From Anopheles merus (Eukaryota > Arthropoda > Insecta > Diptera > Culicidae), in assembly GCF_017562075.2 (NCBI RefSeq), contig NC_054081.1, positions 6,987,502 to 7,051,501 on the forward strand: a stretch of 64,000 nt of DNA, given 5' to 3'. Of the stretch, positions 35,707 to 49,255 are shown one piece after another. How positions within the stretch are numbered: position 1 is the stretch's first letter; every line of letters starts with the position of its first letter. A program made the translations under genes and the position numbers. The notes below the pieces were generated by a model. The model was given only the letters and a program-made list of their open reading frames with translations. It had not been told where the DNA came from and did not search any database.

Positions 35707-37885
35707 GCGCGCCGATCTCACCAAACATTGCTCGCGTGCCAGAGGGGTTTTGCGCGCTCGGTTCGCGTAGGACAACGCGGTAACTCATCCCGAACGGATC
35801 CATCTTGCAGGCAAACACACATACACACATTGGAGTTGGGATGGCTTGGGAGGGGGTGCACGAAAAAAAGCGAGCGGAAACACTTTTACTTTCCAGCAGG
35901 CATCGAGGTGCGCGCGCGCGCCCGCTGCTTGTCGAGTTCAAACAAACAAACAATGAAGATTAATCACGAGTGTGAAAGGCGAAACTTGCAACCTGACTAC
36001 GTGCAGGAATGTGACAAGCCGGCACACAAACAAGCGAAGCCCAACAAAGCGGGATACGCGACACAAGGACCTACAAAGGGGGGGGGGGGGGGGGGCGAGG
36101 TTTGGGGTGGAAAATGGGAAGCACTTTATGGTCAAAGCGCACGCATCGCTGTGGTGCACTGCAATGTGCATGGGAAGATAAGCATTTGCCTGCTGCCCGC
36201 AGCGAGCCCCCGGGAGGAGAGGGACGATGTACAAATGTTGTGTTTGGTTGGTGTAATATTATTATTTTCTCTAGCCTCTGCCCGCGTGCCCAATCGCTTT
36301 GCTTGGTTGGCGTTGGTGATATCTGCAAACACGGCAGAGCTACAGGTCGCGTAGGCTTTCGGCGAGCCATTCAAATCGCGCAGGCCATGCATCTACGCCA
36401 TGCATTGCAATTTATCTGGGAACGTGTGTCATCTATTGTTGGACATCACTTTAGGATGGTTTTGGACGGTCACTAGCCTCAGTGGATGAAACATTGGAAC
36501 GAATTATCATATTCTGGACATTCCGAAAACTCAACCAATGATGTCATGGAGTTGTACTTCTTCAGAAATGCCTTTCCAGATTTCTCTTAAGGCCAACTCT
36601 GTAATTGATACATCTGAAATCCTCCAGAGATAAAGTTGGATTAGGCAAATCTCGTCTCATTTCATTACAACCAGTCAGATGTGTTGATATCTCAAACATT
36701 TATGTCTATATCTGCATGCACATCGCAGTCCATGCAGATGGGAACTAATTGTAAAGCAACGCAGTACAAGTGATGAAACTCTTTGGTGCTATCAGAATCT
36801 TGAGAAAAAGAGTTAATAACAAAAATTCAAAAACATTCATCATGCGCAGCGTTACAAGTTATCCTATCTTCTGAATTGCTCCGAATTATCGACGGAGATC
36901 ATATATCTCCAAGTGACAAGGCACCAAAATTTTGAAGTTTTAATCATTTAAAATGCCCAACAGCCATTGGATTTGGTGTCAAAAACAACGCTGTCCAATC
37001 AGCTTGCTCTCTTCCTGCGCTGACGCAACGGTAAAGCGAATGAGCTAATGATCCAAAACTAATCGGCCGATAGCAGTACCGTGAAGAAATAGAGTCGTTG
37101 ACAATAGTAGCCGTAGGTCGCATTGCTTGAAGGCGTTGTATCACAATTCTGATAAAGACATTAAAGCAATTGGAGTGACTAGTGCGGCAGTCTTTTTTAT
37201 CCGTAAATTGATTTAAATCAGTGAGTTTTGGGGTTGATATGTGTGAGAAATTATATTCCAGACATAATTTTTGTGACAAATCTCTCCCTCGGCAAGATTT
37301 CCTGATGCTTACAGATCTATCTACCGCTATACGGCAGCTTATAGATAGGCTGACTTCCACTCCATGCATAGCATATGGATCCGACCCGGCACCACAGAGC
37401 ATAGGAATTCGAAAACACTATCCTAACATCCCCAATGCCCCAATGTGCACCCCGATCATTTTGGGAGAAGGGCCACACAGCACCGTTTCACTTTCGGCAT
37501 TCACCCGGACGAGGAAAGGTTCGAATAAAAAAAAATAAACAACGACATATCCCGCCGCAGGCCAATCCGGAACCATTACCTCTCACCCCTGTGCTGTTGT
37601 GCCTTTCCGCTCTCCATTGCGATCCAGCATTTACGATCGAAGGCCCGTAACATCCCGGCGAAGGCTTTTGGGGAGGGAAAAGCAGGCACAAAACTACCCC
37701 TCCCCGGGGTACCGCTAAGGCAGAGTCCGCTGAATATTTATGAGGCTGGGCTGACTGTTTTATGTGCTTCTTTTTATTTTATTTTTGCCTGTAATTGTTA
37801 AGATGCTGTCACGCGCTCCCGGATCATGGGCTCGGTTCGGGTGCACGCTGGTCAGCGACCCCGCACAATCAGAAGCCAGCGAGAC

Positions 37886-37888
<3 letters not shown>

Positions 37889-37936
<48 letters not shown>
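37889..37936 (+). repeat. (GA)n microsatellite
   Basis: About 23 GA units. In Drosophila such GAGA tracts can bind GAGA factor or mark promoters and enhancers; here it is only a candidate regulatory tract. Confidence 0.9.
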
Positions 37937-37941
<5 letters not shown>

Positions 37942-38939
37942 GGTTGAGCGAGTCCCCCGTCGCAAGACTCCGAAATGAGGTTTTATATAACGTGCTTCGG
38001 TGCTTCTTAAAGATGTAGCAGTAGCTCCGAACTCTTCCCGGGCACCCTCGGACGACATTATTATCAATCAGCTTCAGCTGCAGGTGGGCGGATGGGTGGC
38101 ACGCATAGCGTGCGCTGTTTTGCTCAGCCCTGCGTCTGTGGCTATAGCTCACGCACGCACGCACGCACGCCAGGCCTATGTTTAACAGCGTTTTATTTTA
38201 GCATTTTGCAGCTGGGAACCTGGCGCACGCCAGCTGAGTGGTGTGTTTCAAGCTGGCCAACTTTCAAGCGCCAATCCGCCCCTCCGCCCCCTCGGCCCAA
38301 TCCCCTATAATGTCAATGACAAATGGGCTGGAAAATGTGGTGCAAACAATTTCATTTCGCTCGCCCGTTGCACCATTTCCCCCCCCCCCCCCTAGCGGCA
38401 AATTTCTGCTACCAACAAACATGATGAAGAGTAATCTTTTTTTTAATGTTTGCATCAACAACAGCGCAACGTGCGAATGGTCCGGTTCCGGTCGGTTCCG
38501 CACTGCTTGCGCACTATGATCGACATTGATGGTCAGCGTTGAGAAAACGGGCCCAAGCTCTCATCCTAGATGCTTGCCGCACCGAGTCGGCGAAATGGCC
38601 GGTGCTGCCTTGATAAGCTGCGAGGGTGCGGAAGAGTTAATATCGGCACTATCGAACGGGGTTAAGGTTCTTAATATCTGCGCTGGCGTCCGCATTTAAT
38701 CCCTGCACTGTCGGTATAATGATGGCTCGTCAATCCAATCGCACCGTCACACTTTCCTACCCACTCACGTACATCATCTCACGCTTCAGCGTCTCTAGGT
38801 TTGTTTTGTTTGCGGATGTGTGCTGGTCTACGAAACGAGGGAAATTTAAATATCTGGACATCTTTCAGCTACAATGTACCCTGGTGTGAAGATATTGATG
38901 CCCTGGCGTGCGACTAAACTGACTCGATCTCTTTTCAGG

Positions 38940-39530
38940 TATCTTCAATGGGCTGATTCTATTTACTTTACTTTCCGATGCGAGGATCTTCAGGAGACGC
39001 AACGTAAACAACACAATTCAATATCCGGCCATGTTTGGATATTGAATGTAGTGCTGGAGATATTGAACAATATGTCTCCTCCATTTCCATACAGCTCTTT
39101 TGATAATTTTCACAAGAGGCATAGCAAAAGATGTCAACATCTGGACGAGTCTTAAATGTACTTCTGCAGACAATGATGTCTGCCGTATGTATTTCTCTGT
39201 AGTAGCTCCAACATCCGCAATAGGCTTTAGGTTTATGGTAGTGATTCTACATATTTTGTTTTCTGATATGAGGATCTTCAATGTCTGGAGTTGTCTCAAT
39301 ACAACGTACAGCTGGAAGTATTGGAAACTGAAGTACGAGATTTTTCTTCTGTATTTCTCTGAAGTAATTCCAATATCCACAGTAGGCTTTAGGTTTATGG
39401 TAGTGATTCTATATATTTTGATTTCTGATGTGAGGATCTTCAATGTCTGAAGTTGTCCCAATACAACGTACAGCTGGAGATATTGGAAACTGAAGTACGA
39501 GATATTTCTTCAGTAATTCCAATACAGTTT
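38940..39530 (+). repeat. Tandem repeat with period about 162 bp
   Basis: Two good copies (from about 39235 and 39397) share TTTAGGTTTATGGTAGTGAT and GAGGATCTTCAATGTCTG; a weaker copy starts near 38940 (GATGCGAGGATCTTCAG). Frames on both strands repeat accordingly. Confidence 0.8.
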
Positions 39531-41030
39531 AAGGTACTGTAGAGATGTATGGGATCTGTTTGGTTACGTCTTATTGCAACTAGACACTCCCACTTTGCAC
39601 TGCACTTCAAAGCCAGAGTGTATTATGCTAGAGAGAATGCTATGAAGCGCAAGAAAATACCTCTTGCTGGTGACTAAAAGCACCGTAAGTGTTGATTGAA
39701 TTACTTGTACACAAACAAAACAACATTCTGTCCAACCAAGTGCATGCATCAATGCACTTTTTTTCGCCTGCTGATGTACAAGACGATGTGCGGCTCGGGA
39801 CGAATGGTGGCAAGCGCACCTTGGAATGCAATCGCCGTCCGCGCGCAAGCCCCCCCCCCCCCCTCGCGAAGTGCCGCGGACACGAAAAGATGGACGCGTT
39901 TCATCATCGGCCTCGTCAGCGCGTCAGCATTTTTTCCCAGCCCGCGCACCAGCCAGCGAAAGTTTACCAGGCCGAGACGGACAGCAAGCAAAACAGCGCT
40001 GCGCGGCAAGCGAGCCCCAGTTTTCGAGCAAAATCCGATGCCGACGTTGTTACGGCTGTGCTTGGCTGCCAACGGGCCTCACACCAACCAGTGCCCAGGC
40101 CCAATGGACGATTGCCCCGCAGGACCCACACCACTCTCCGGCTTCTAGTGTCTGTGTGTGTGTGTGTGGGTCTGATGTTGTTGTTTTTTTGTTTGGAATG
40201 AAGGCATCGATTCGGAGTTTCAATCCCCCCAAGCCGCCCGCTCGGGTCTTGCGGTTTTGTAAGAACGTTAGGCAACGGTGGCGGGCGCGCTGACGTTGGT
40301 GAATTCTGCGACATGGTGTGCCGGTGTGTGTATGTGTGTGTGTTCCAAGCTCGCCACGCATCAATGGATGGGCCCCCCCGAAAGAGTGGGAGCAACAGCC
40401 ATAACAACAACGGCAAAGGTGGCAACACTCCGCATGAGAACGGGAGTGTGTCGACATATTGTGAGGACGTTGTTATTGCACGCCGCAGCCGAATAAACGC
40501 GACGTGCGAAACCAGCGCCAAGATAAGGCGCTTTGCAACGCTAGGAACGATTCTAACCAGTTCCCCTGTTCCCGAACCGTACACGCCTTCGAAACGAATC
40601 GCGTGGAACGGTACCCAGTGGCGCAATATGTTTCACAGCTCACACTCGGACCCGATAAAGGTCTGAGCCTGGCGGGGGTAGTTGGAAGCATATTGGTTTA
40701 TTGTGCGGTTTGAGTGGCGAAACATTTGGATGTTTTCGAGGAATTAAGCTACCGTAGCTTTCGGAACGAATATCTAACACCAACACGGTAGCCCTCAACA
40801 GCAAGACGACTGAAGGAGTCGTCACTGGAATCTAGTTCGATTATTTAAGGTCTGGCAAATTTAGAGGACGTCTCATGGTCGTTTGACAAACTGTTGGGCA
40901 ACTGAAACAAAGATCACGAGAGGAAATCGTATCATACACTTATGCCACCTGTATCCTTCAAGGCTTGTAGTATCACAAAAATAATTTGATCACCGAATCC
41001 TACATATTTCAATTCTTAGAATTCTCTGTC

Positions 41031-41110
41031 CCTCCGTTGGGATTCGAACCTCGAGCGCCCCAAAGAACTGATATAGCAATAGCGTCTATCCACTGCACCA
41101 CCGAGATGAT
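41031..41110 (-). pseudogene. tRNA-like fragment
   Basis: On the minus strand, A-box-like TGGTGCAGTGGATAG and B-box-like GGTTCGAATCC are spaced as in a tRNA. The acceptor, T and anticodon stems pair poorly (T-stem CGAGG against CCCAA) and no T-run terminator follows. Position 33 is T and the next three bases would be ATA, but the anticodon stem does not close. Best read as a decayed tRNA or tRNA-derived SINE head. Confidence 0.4.
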
Positions 41111-42989
41111 TCGAGATTTTTGCATTCTCATTGAAATATCAAGCAAGCACTCATCATCATCCGTTTGATTGATCAGAAACATTTGGCTAGAAACTAGGTT
41201 TGCTAAGAAATTTATTTAAAAGCTCGTTCAATTACCTAATAGTACTTTTCAAAAGAGATTGAATTACCTTTGGCTACACAATCAATAGCATCATGAGTGT
41301 GTCTGGAAATATGATTTGTTTGCGTTCAACTGTACCCGTGCCCCAATTGCCATAGTCTTCCCTTGCCAGAAAAGCCAGTATCGAAATTAAGGTTGAGCAC
41401 CATTTACCCACAAGCAAAAACAATAACAAATGTTGATGGATTTGTTGATACCTTAAGTCCGCCTGAGTCGATACATTTCAGTTCAATCAAATCCGTTGCA
41501 TCATGGTTTAACGAAAACATCAACATTTGTTCTCAAATTATTGCTCAACGCCTGAAGGGTAGCAGCTTCTTTTTGGTAACCCAAACAAAATCGACAGCTT
41601 CGTTAGAGAGGAGAGGAAAAACACAGATGATTCACACCTTTTCACTCCGACAGCAAAACAAGACGATCGCGCCCGTTTATGACCCGTTATTAAACCGCCC
41701 AAACGCGTGCTGTCAACCGTTCGGGCAGCCGAAAAGCTGGAAGGAAGCCGTCAATCATGTTTTAGGGGTTGCTTATCACACCGAACTTAGGCGGGCATCT
41801 AGAAGCCTTCGGTTGTCCTCACGCTCAGACTAGGCCAGCTGGACAGGTAGGACACAAACGCACGCGGTAGCTTATCAGCCCGACTATGGCTTGCGTTATC
41901 TTGCGCATCAGCAAACAGGGGCAGGGTCGACACGTTGTGTTTGACTGATTTCATAGAATATGTTCTTAGCGTATCTTGTTTGCCCCCCTCTCATACTGAC
42001 ACGACATTAAAACGCTTCTTATGCAGCACTACACCAGTACACGGTGCACTACTGCGCAGAGCGGTGAAGAAGCCCACTTGCCATCGTTACATGAAGAACT
42101 GGGGTGTAGAGCAGCAGCAAACTCAACAAAACTTAATGGCCATTAACAGTTACAGAGATATGTGTTGATTTGTTGCTGTTGCTGTTGCTTCTTTCTTCTC
42201 GCTGCCAGAAACAGTTGTTGACCCGACCCCCAGCAGACCCGGCCCCGGGGTGAGGGGGTACTCTGGCGATCTCTCGAACACCGCTACACAACAATCCTAC
42301 CTCTCTCGCGAGTTGCAGGTTTGTGTTGCGTTTTTTTTTCTTCGTTAACTTCACTTCACCTTACTTGATCGAGTACGAGGAGCGTGTACATACAGTGCTG
42401 GTCAAAATAGTAGTACTGTAAGAACATAAGGCACAAGGTTCGAATTGATGCATTCCAGAACTTTGGAGAAAATGAAACATATTGAAACTCAATGTTTGCG
42501 CCGTAGGTTGCTCGTTATCGTTCTAAGAATATTTGTGTTTACTAAAACGACTTTTATAGATACAATCACTGACAATCCGTAAAAAGAAGAGAACATGAAT
42601 CCGTACCCATTGCATGTTAAAATCTTCACCAAACTTAAAAAACTAATGTTGTAAATTGAAGAAACAATCTAATTACTGGATTTAGAAATTATTTTTACAA
42701 CATCGTAGCCTCGTATGAACAATCATAAGTACTGCTTGACGGAGGCTAGAAGTTGACTCAAACATAAATTAAATCAGTAGGTATGCAAATGCGAATATCC
42801 GTCCTAGCTTCTAGCTGAAATTCCAATACTTTTGAGGAGATGAAAGATTTGCAATTCTTAAAAGCTTTTTGGAACCAGTTTCTGGTAGGCAATAGGAGAA
42901 TATCCCGTTGTAAGCTCCGTGCTGAAAAGAAGTATTTCCAAAATCTTTGACGACGAAACTCGTTGCGAGCTCTTTGATGAAGCTTACAC

Positions 42990-43190
42990 GGTTTTCCAGG
43001 AGTTCTCATAGCTGTGGGACACTTAATGCAATGGGAATTTGACTCTACATATATATTGTACAAATCTAATAGGAATTTACAAGGAGTCTGTCCAAAAAGG
43101 GTGCCTAGAGTCCAATTTCCATGTGAGGTTCACTTCCAGTAGGAAAGAGTCAAGGAAGTGTCCCACGACTATGAGAACCCTTGGAAAACC
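42990..43190. mobile_element. GTGGGACACTT-type MITE, uninterrupted
   Basis: About 201 bp. Inverted repeats GGTTTTCCAGGAGTTCTCAT and ATGAGAACCCTTGGAAAACC continue inward through GTGGGACACTT on each side. It serves as the empty-site reference for the interrupted copy at 12384-13187. Confidence 0.8.
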
Positions 43191-43506
43191 CTATCTTATT
43201 GGATTATTAGTGAACAATACAGTAGTAATGCTATTTTTCGGAATCCAAATCCGAATCCAAAAAGTCGCAAAAAGTACCACACAACAGCGTGTGTACGTTT
43301 TCAAATTTGGCAACCTTTGTTTGGCAATTAACGTTCGGTTGAAACCTACTGTGCTGAACACAACTGTACATATACCTGTTTGTGTATGTGTGTGTGTGTG
43401 TACGTTTGCGTGGAGGTACGAGGGCTTTTCTTTTTCTCTGCTGATGTTTCCATTTTAATAAGATACTTTACCGCACACCTTTCTTACCGAGAGTCTCTTG
43501 CTTTTG

Positions 43507-43546
43507 CCGAATCTCTCTCTTTCTCTCTTTCTCTCTCTCTCTCTCT
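43507..43546 (+). repeat. (CT)n-rich tract
   Basis: Pyrimidine run of CTCT and TTTCTCT units. Confidence 0.7.
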
Positions 43547-44966
43547 GTACGTTTTCTATCGCTGTATCGCATCTCTCGTTCTCGCTTCCTCTTACCCGCT
43601 CTAGGAGTTTGCAATTAATTTACGGCAGATTAAGAACGTGCTTAATGGGTTGAAGACCCATTAACTGATTCTTTCCGTTTTCGTGTAAGGGTTGTACATA
43701 TACCCCCGCACTCTTCTTGTGCGGAATGCGGCCAGCACGGCAGGAGAGACAACACTCCACCACACAGACAGACACAAACACACATGCATCCGACAAGAGA
43801 ATGAAAATTGGTGGAACACAAAATAGTAGCAGCAGCAGAAAACTGCCAACGGCGGCAGGCAGAAAATTAGAAACAAAGGCCCATCGGCCAAAAGAGTTCC
43901 GGGGGGAGCGAGCGGGCGGTGGAAAGCTTTGCGATCCGAAGTCAAAAGAAAAGCTCTGCACTGCCTCGCCTGCGTCGCGGTGCTGCTCAGGCTGCGATGA
44001 AAAGTGTCTTGGGGAGGGTTGACTTTGCCATGTTTTTTTTTGTTATTATATGTGCAATATATTTTTTGTTTTGTAATTTATTTATTTCTATACTACCATC
44101 CGGTATTTACTGCAACAACAAAAATGGTTCACGCGACGAGGAAAAAAAACCAATGTATCAGGGAGTTTTCACTGCTCCGTTGCCATCTACCGTTGCATAT
44201 CGGCAAAGAAGCGTGGTCATGTGGATACATCAAGTGCCTTCCAATGTGTGTGTGTTTAGTAAAGAAAGAAAACCCCGACCACCGTAAGACAAGAGTCTTG
44301 CACCAAAAACTTACCCGATTGTTGGAGAGGCTGCTGGTGCTGCTCGCTTGTCGCTCTTGGTGTTTCTTTCGCTGGTGGCGCCCCAAAACCACCCCACCCG
44401 AGCTGAACTGTGCGATTACTCGGTATGGTGAATTGACTCCAGCGGTCGTTGAATGGTGATAACGGCTGATCTGTGTAGTGTGCGGGGGTTGATTGGTTCG
44501 GTTTGCGCTACTGTCCGCGCACGTTTGCGCACTTGCACGTGCAACAATTTGAAGCTTTTGCTGCCGCTGCAGCACAATCTTCCTTCTTTCCCCCTTTTTT
44601 TTTTCTTCGAGCTCACAATGGAACAGGTGTAAACACGGTTTTGCTGCACACTTACAGTTTTGCGGTACAAGTGAACGAGAGATTTCTTGCGCTTAAAACA
44701 GAGAGAGAGAGACACCCCTCCGGGGGGGAGATTTCTTAAGTCGATCTTCACACGCTACATTAATCTCTTTCCACAAACACACACACACACACGCACACCG
44801 CGAGCTCCAAAAAGAAAAACAACAAACCACTCACACGAAAAGCATTCTCCTTCCTTCCCGCCCGTGGAGTGTTGCTTCGATGCGCGGCCAGGTACTTGAC
44901 ACCGAAAAGGCGACGCGAAGAAAACCAAAACAAAGCAACGACGGGTGTAATGGTTTATTGACGAGA

Positions 44967-44968
<2 letters not shown>

Positions 44969-45001
<33 letters not shown>
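44969..45001 (+). repeat. (CA)n microsatellite
   Basis: About 16 CA units; shorter CA runs at 44777-44792 and 45188-45212. Confidence 0.85.
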
Positions 45002-45002
<1 letters not shown>

Positions 45003-45721
45003 CGGCCGATCTGCTTTTTTCCTTCCGGGCACGCTCACTGCAGCAGCCAGCAGCCCACCGAGCGGACACACACACGGTTGGGGCGGCGTCGGGCGCACCT
45101 TGAGAACATAACGGCGGTTTTGCGGCAAACGATCGTTCTGTCGGGCCGCGTGGTAACGGGGCTGAATGCGTTTGTGTGCAGGCAGGCAGACACACACACA
45201 CATACACACACAGCAAACGCGAGGAAAAACGCTCGTTGCACACGTGTAAGCTGCAAAAGCCTTCCTTCTCGGACACAGCCACACAGAAAGATGAGCCACG
45301 ATAAGGTGATAAGGTAGCTAAGGCGGTGGTGGGAAGAAGGTTTACGTTCAGATTTGGCTTAAAACGGGCCTTGGAGCACATGAAGCTATTCCGGCCCAAA
45401 GTTTCTAGCTAAACTAAGCAGAGCCACAGCAGAGGCGCTCAAGAAAAAGAGCCTAATGCCACGACCGGGCCCTTCCCCACACGATGAGGTTTCAGGTGGC
45501 TGACTCAACACAACTCCACACGAGAGAGAGAGAGAGAGAGAGCGTACACACAAACAAACAAAAACTGCTGCGCGTTGTTGTGCGCCCGCGCTAGCCGAGC
45601 AAGTAGTGCTCGCGTACGTAGTGCCAGTGCGTAACTGAGGACCACGCGGTAGAGAAAAGCCCGGGCACGGCGGCACAAGATCGCTGGCACAAGACCTCCC
45701 CCCCCCCCCACATTACTCGCC

Positions 45722-45723
<2 letters not shown>

Positions 45724-45753
<30 letters not shown>
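45724..45753 (+). repeat. (CGT)n microsatellite
   Basis: About ten CGT/GTC triplets, just right of a C tract at about 45702-45710. Not inside a supported coding frame. Confidence 0.85.
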
Positions 45754-46352
45754 GGTCGTCTTCGGGTGTGGTGGGGATGTGGCTCACAGACAGTGCGGCA
45801 TTCTACACTACCAGCGCTGCAACCGGGGCCGCTCGATGATAGATCCGCACACCTCCCGCAACCTTTCCCGCGTCCCGCTCAATAAGCGACAAACTTTTAC
45901 TGCTGTTGGTGGCCTCGCAGCATCTCCTCCAATCAGGTGCTTTGTTTTTATTCGAATGGTGGGTGGGGGGGGGGGGAGGGTGAGGTGGTGATTATGGTGG
46001 ATTTTGGTGGCTCTTGCTTTTCTTGTGGTGGCGGTACAACAGAGGGTAGGGGTTTCTCGCTTGTGGCACCGCGCAGCTCACCGGAGCAAAAGCCAGTGCC
46101 AGTGGTGCTGAACCCCTTTGCCTGATTGAAGTTGATTGAAATTGTATTAGAATTAAAATTAAAATGTTCTATGACAAAAATGACCTTCTGGTGGATTGGT
46201 TATCGTTCACGTTTCGTTTTCACATTGCGAATCCATCTTCTGTTTCATAGCCATGATCCAATGCTCAAAGGTATACATGTTGCCGGATGACCTCTTCATA
46301 ACTTGTTGGGTCTGGTAACTGGGAAGAAATGATATTATAGGCAGTACTGGAA

Positions 46353-47273
46353 AATGTCATGAGCATCACGAGATCTTCACTAACGAAAACAATGAACATT
46401 CATGATAGCCTGCTCATTGCTGATACTCAATGAAAAAGCGTCATGACATGCCGAATACGACATGCGTGTACTTTAGTCAACCGCAATACTCTGACTCACA
46501 AGCTAAGCTTAATGCCGTCACATGAATAATCATGACTTTTTTCTGGCTGTGAACAGTGTCATCAACACTAATGACTGAAACGAATCTCCAATCAGCTCAC
46601 GTACACAACTGAGATGATCAGATGTGAGACTCAAACAGTTGGTGCACCAATCACTTGCTTGATGACATTTTGGTTTAGCATCCAACTCTTGGTCACTCAC
46701 TTGGTCACGACATTTTCTCCCAATGATAACCACGACATTCTTGGAATACACTTGGCGTGTGGTCCCAAGCAGCAAAATGAGCATGCCTTCTCGCTCTGTC
46801 TGGTTTGATGATCTGTCGAGATGCTCATTTTGTTTCTTAGAACCACTCGCACGTACCGCATATCTTTCATGACTATCATGATGATCACCGACAGAAAATG
46901 TCGCGACCAAATGACTGATCAAGAGTTGGTTGCACACAATGTCACCAAACATGTGATGGTCCCAACAACTGTTTGACTCTCACCTCTGATCATCACAGTA
47001 GAGCTCGTGACGGTAATATGATTTTGTTTCAGTTGGAATTTGTCATGACTATGTCAGTGACATTTTGCAGAGCAGATCACAGTAAAAAAAACATGACATA
47101 GTGACTGATCAAGCGATGGACGCAAAAATGTCACAAAGCAAGCATTGGTCACACCAATCGTTTTGAGTATCATCTCTGATTATCAGAATTTATTAAGTGA
47201 CGCTGACATAAATTTTGTTTCAGTCAGATTTTTTTGTGACATTGACAATGACATTTTGCATCACTGCCCATAA
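46353..47273 (-). mobile_element. Foldback/MITE-like element, copy 2 (reversed)
   Basis: Reverse-oriented relative of the element in the NELF-C/D intron. Shared landmarks include GACTTTTTTCTGGCTGTGAA, CAAAATGAGCATG, AAGAGTTGGTTGCACACAAT and CTGATCATCACAGT. The open frame on the minus strand starts MFGDIVCNQLL, as in copy 1. Ends approximate; the boundary near GATCTCGTGATGCTCATGAC matches copy 1 near 3340. Confidence 0.75.
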
Positions 47274-49245
47274 GTATCGTGATGATCACTGACTGAAAAT
47301 GTCGCGACCAAGTGACTGACCAAGAGTTGGTTGCACAAAACTCGTGTCCTCGGAATATCCAACCAAAATGGAAATCTTCTGGGTCAACATCTTCTAGAGA
47401 GAATAGGATTTAGCTTCGAGTTTGATTCTCTGGGTTAAATTTATGGGCAAAATATCTCCTGGGCCCATAACCATTTAGAAGAGTTAAAGCACAGTGAGCA
47501 TCTATTCAGCGGTTGCTCCCTTTTATACATCCGCATACATCCGAATGTTACTAGGAATAGTCGTAGATTACAAAAGTCATGGACTGCTACTTAACACTAA
47601 ATAACAATTTATTTCTTTTTTTTTACTTAAACAAGAATACTTTCTAAGAACTTAATTTTAGTATGAGGGATTTAGCTAGGTAAGGTTTAAGTTTAAGTGT
47701 GTGTTGTATAGCCCTCGAGGCAACCAGTTGAAATTTGTATAATAATATTATATAACATTTTTGAGCAGGAATCTCTTAACATTGTCAATTCCCATCCCCC
47801 GAACCATGGTGGATTTTCCAAATGATTGATACTTAAAAACCATTGAAACACGCGCACGTAAAAACTATTGCGAACTTGGGTAGTGAGCTCCAAGACCTTC
47901 AAATAACTATCGAAAAGATCCACCACTAGTATCACTCCGGCTAACACTAAAACCTGGTGGCCGAATTCCAACTGGAAAACTATTGTATTAGACAATTCCT
48001 GTACGGAATTAGAGAAAAAAAAATGTCCAAAAAGTTAAATTGAAGAGTACATGAGTACCACCACAGCGTATACACTTGCCTGCTTTCCCAACACATGTTG
48101 CCAAAAGTCTGTTGCAACTACGCCTGGGATTGATAGGTGGGTGAAGTTCCAAAAGCCCATCGATATCGCTGATGTATAGTTATCTATTTTTTCATTATTT
48201 ATTTTACGATTTATGCTACCTTTTCTGTTGGGGCCCCGGCAAACATGAGCACACCCTTTTCGACGAACAACAACAAGAAGCGCGCAGGTTGAGAAACACT
48301 TTCTTGCAGAAGGGGGGGGGGGAGGGGGGTTGGGAGTACCTTCGCTATCCCCACGGTACCGCCGCAGGTCTTTTCGTACGCGGCACAAGAAAGAAAGGCC
48401 AAAGAGAAAGAGACGCGCATCCCTCCCAGATGATCGTTTTTTTTGCTCTTTCTTTTCTTCCCCTTTCTATCTCTCTCGCTTTCTTTCTCTCCGGATGGAA
48501 GTGTTTCTCTTCTCGCGCAAGCACTTGTCTGTCGCTTCCTTTCCGGAACGGTTTTGCATTGGCAGCATAGTTTTGCTTTCTTCTCATGCACCGCTTCAGC
48601 TTCCAGCGATTCTCCACCGCTCGCGCTCACGACGGCGAGGAATGTTTGCTTGCGTGTGGCCGCAACGGCGAAATGGAGAAATCATGCTGCCGGGGAGCGA
48701 GCGAGCAATAGGCGTACGCCGCAGAGCGTGGCTGGCCGTGCCCATCCGTCCATTGCCCGCAGCCGGTGCAAGATGGGGGTGCTAACAAGAACGGCGTGTG
48801 TGAAACATTAGCTCCTCTTTTTCGAGATCCCTCCTTACAGGGTTGTGTTAATTGTAGTTGAAATTTTGCGATCTCATGATGAGTACATAGAGGGCTTCTT
48901 TTTGTTTTTTTGTTTCTATGTTGCTTATGTGGTTAGGTTGGTTGCCCAGAATAATTCGCATTCGACCGAGCGGATGCTAGCACAGTGCGAAGCAGCTCCG
49001 CCGACACTCTCCGTGTACCAACCAATCATACTGGGAGGTAGAGATTAACCATCTTTTTCATGTTTGACTGATTTTTGCAACAAATATCCCGACCAAAAAA
49101 ACTTTAGCTCTGCAATAAAGCCAAAAGGGACACTTTCCAACCTTTCCCTCCCCAAACAAATCGATTCTCAACTGACAAACCACACAATCCGTTGTGTTCC
49201 CGTTACGTTTCTCGAACGCAGATGCGCACGGGCGCACGTGCAGCC
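47274..49245. other. Spacer left of ERp29
   Basis: No supported gene. The left 100 bases repeat modules of the foldback element (TGACCAAGAGTTGGTTGCAC). G-rich and CT-rich tracts occur at 48310-48330 and 48440-48490. Confidence 0.4.
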
Positions 49246-49251
49246 TTTATT
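49246..49251 (-). terminator. Poly(A) signal of ERp29
   Basis: AATAAA on the minus strand, starting only four bases after the stop codon (49256-49258). It implies a 3' UTR of a few tens of bases, unless a more distal signal is used. Confidence 0.6.
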
Positions 49252-49255
49252 CGTT

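Larger units (their letters stand above)
31066..46352. other. Long stretch without recognisable exons
   Basis: 15 kb in which I found no convincing protein-coding exon or complete RNA gene, apart from separately listed repeats. Open frames in it lack family resemblance and are often simple repeats read through. It contains many (CA/GT)n, (GA)n and G or C homopolymer tracts. TTTCACTTTCACAG at its left edge looks like an acceptor for a 5' UTR exon (30914-31065) of the minus-strand 1397-residue gene, so this may be a long 5' intron and promoter region; that is inference. Confidence 0.45.

Noticed and set aside
41031..41110. Functional tRNA gene
   Set aside because: A and B boxes are present, but stems do not pair and no T-run terminator follows; kept only as a tRNA-like fragment.
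41363..41833. 156-codon open frame
   Set aside because: No family resemblance, no neighbouring exons, ordinary AT-rich codon use unlike local genes.
32970..45001. CRISPR-like array from regularly repeated short units
   Set aside because: These are eukaryotic dinucleotide microsatellites with no spacer structure.
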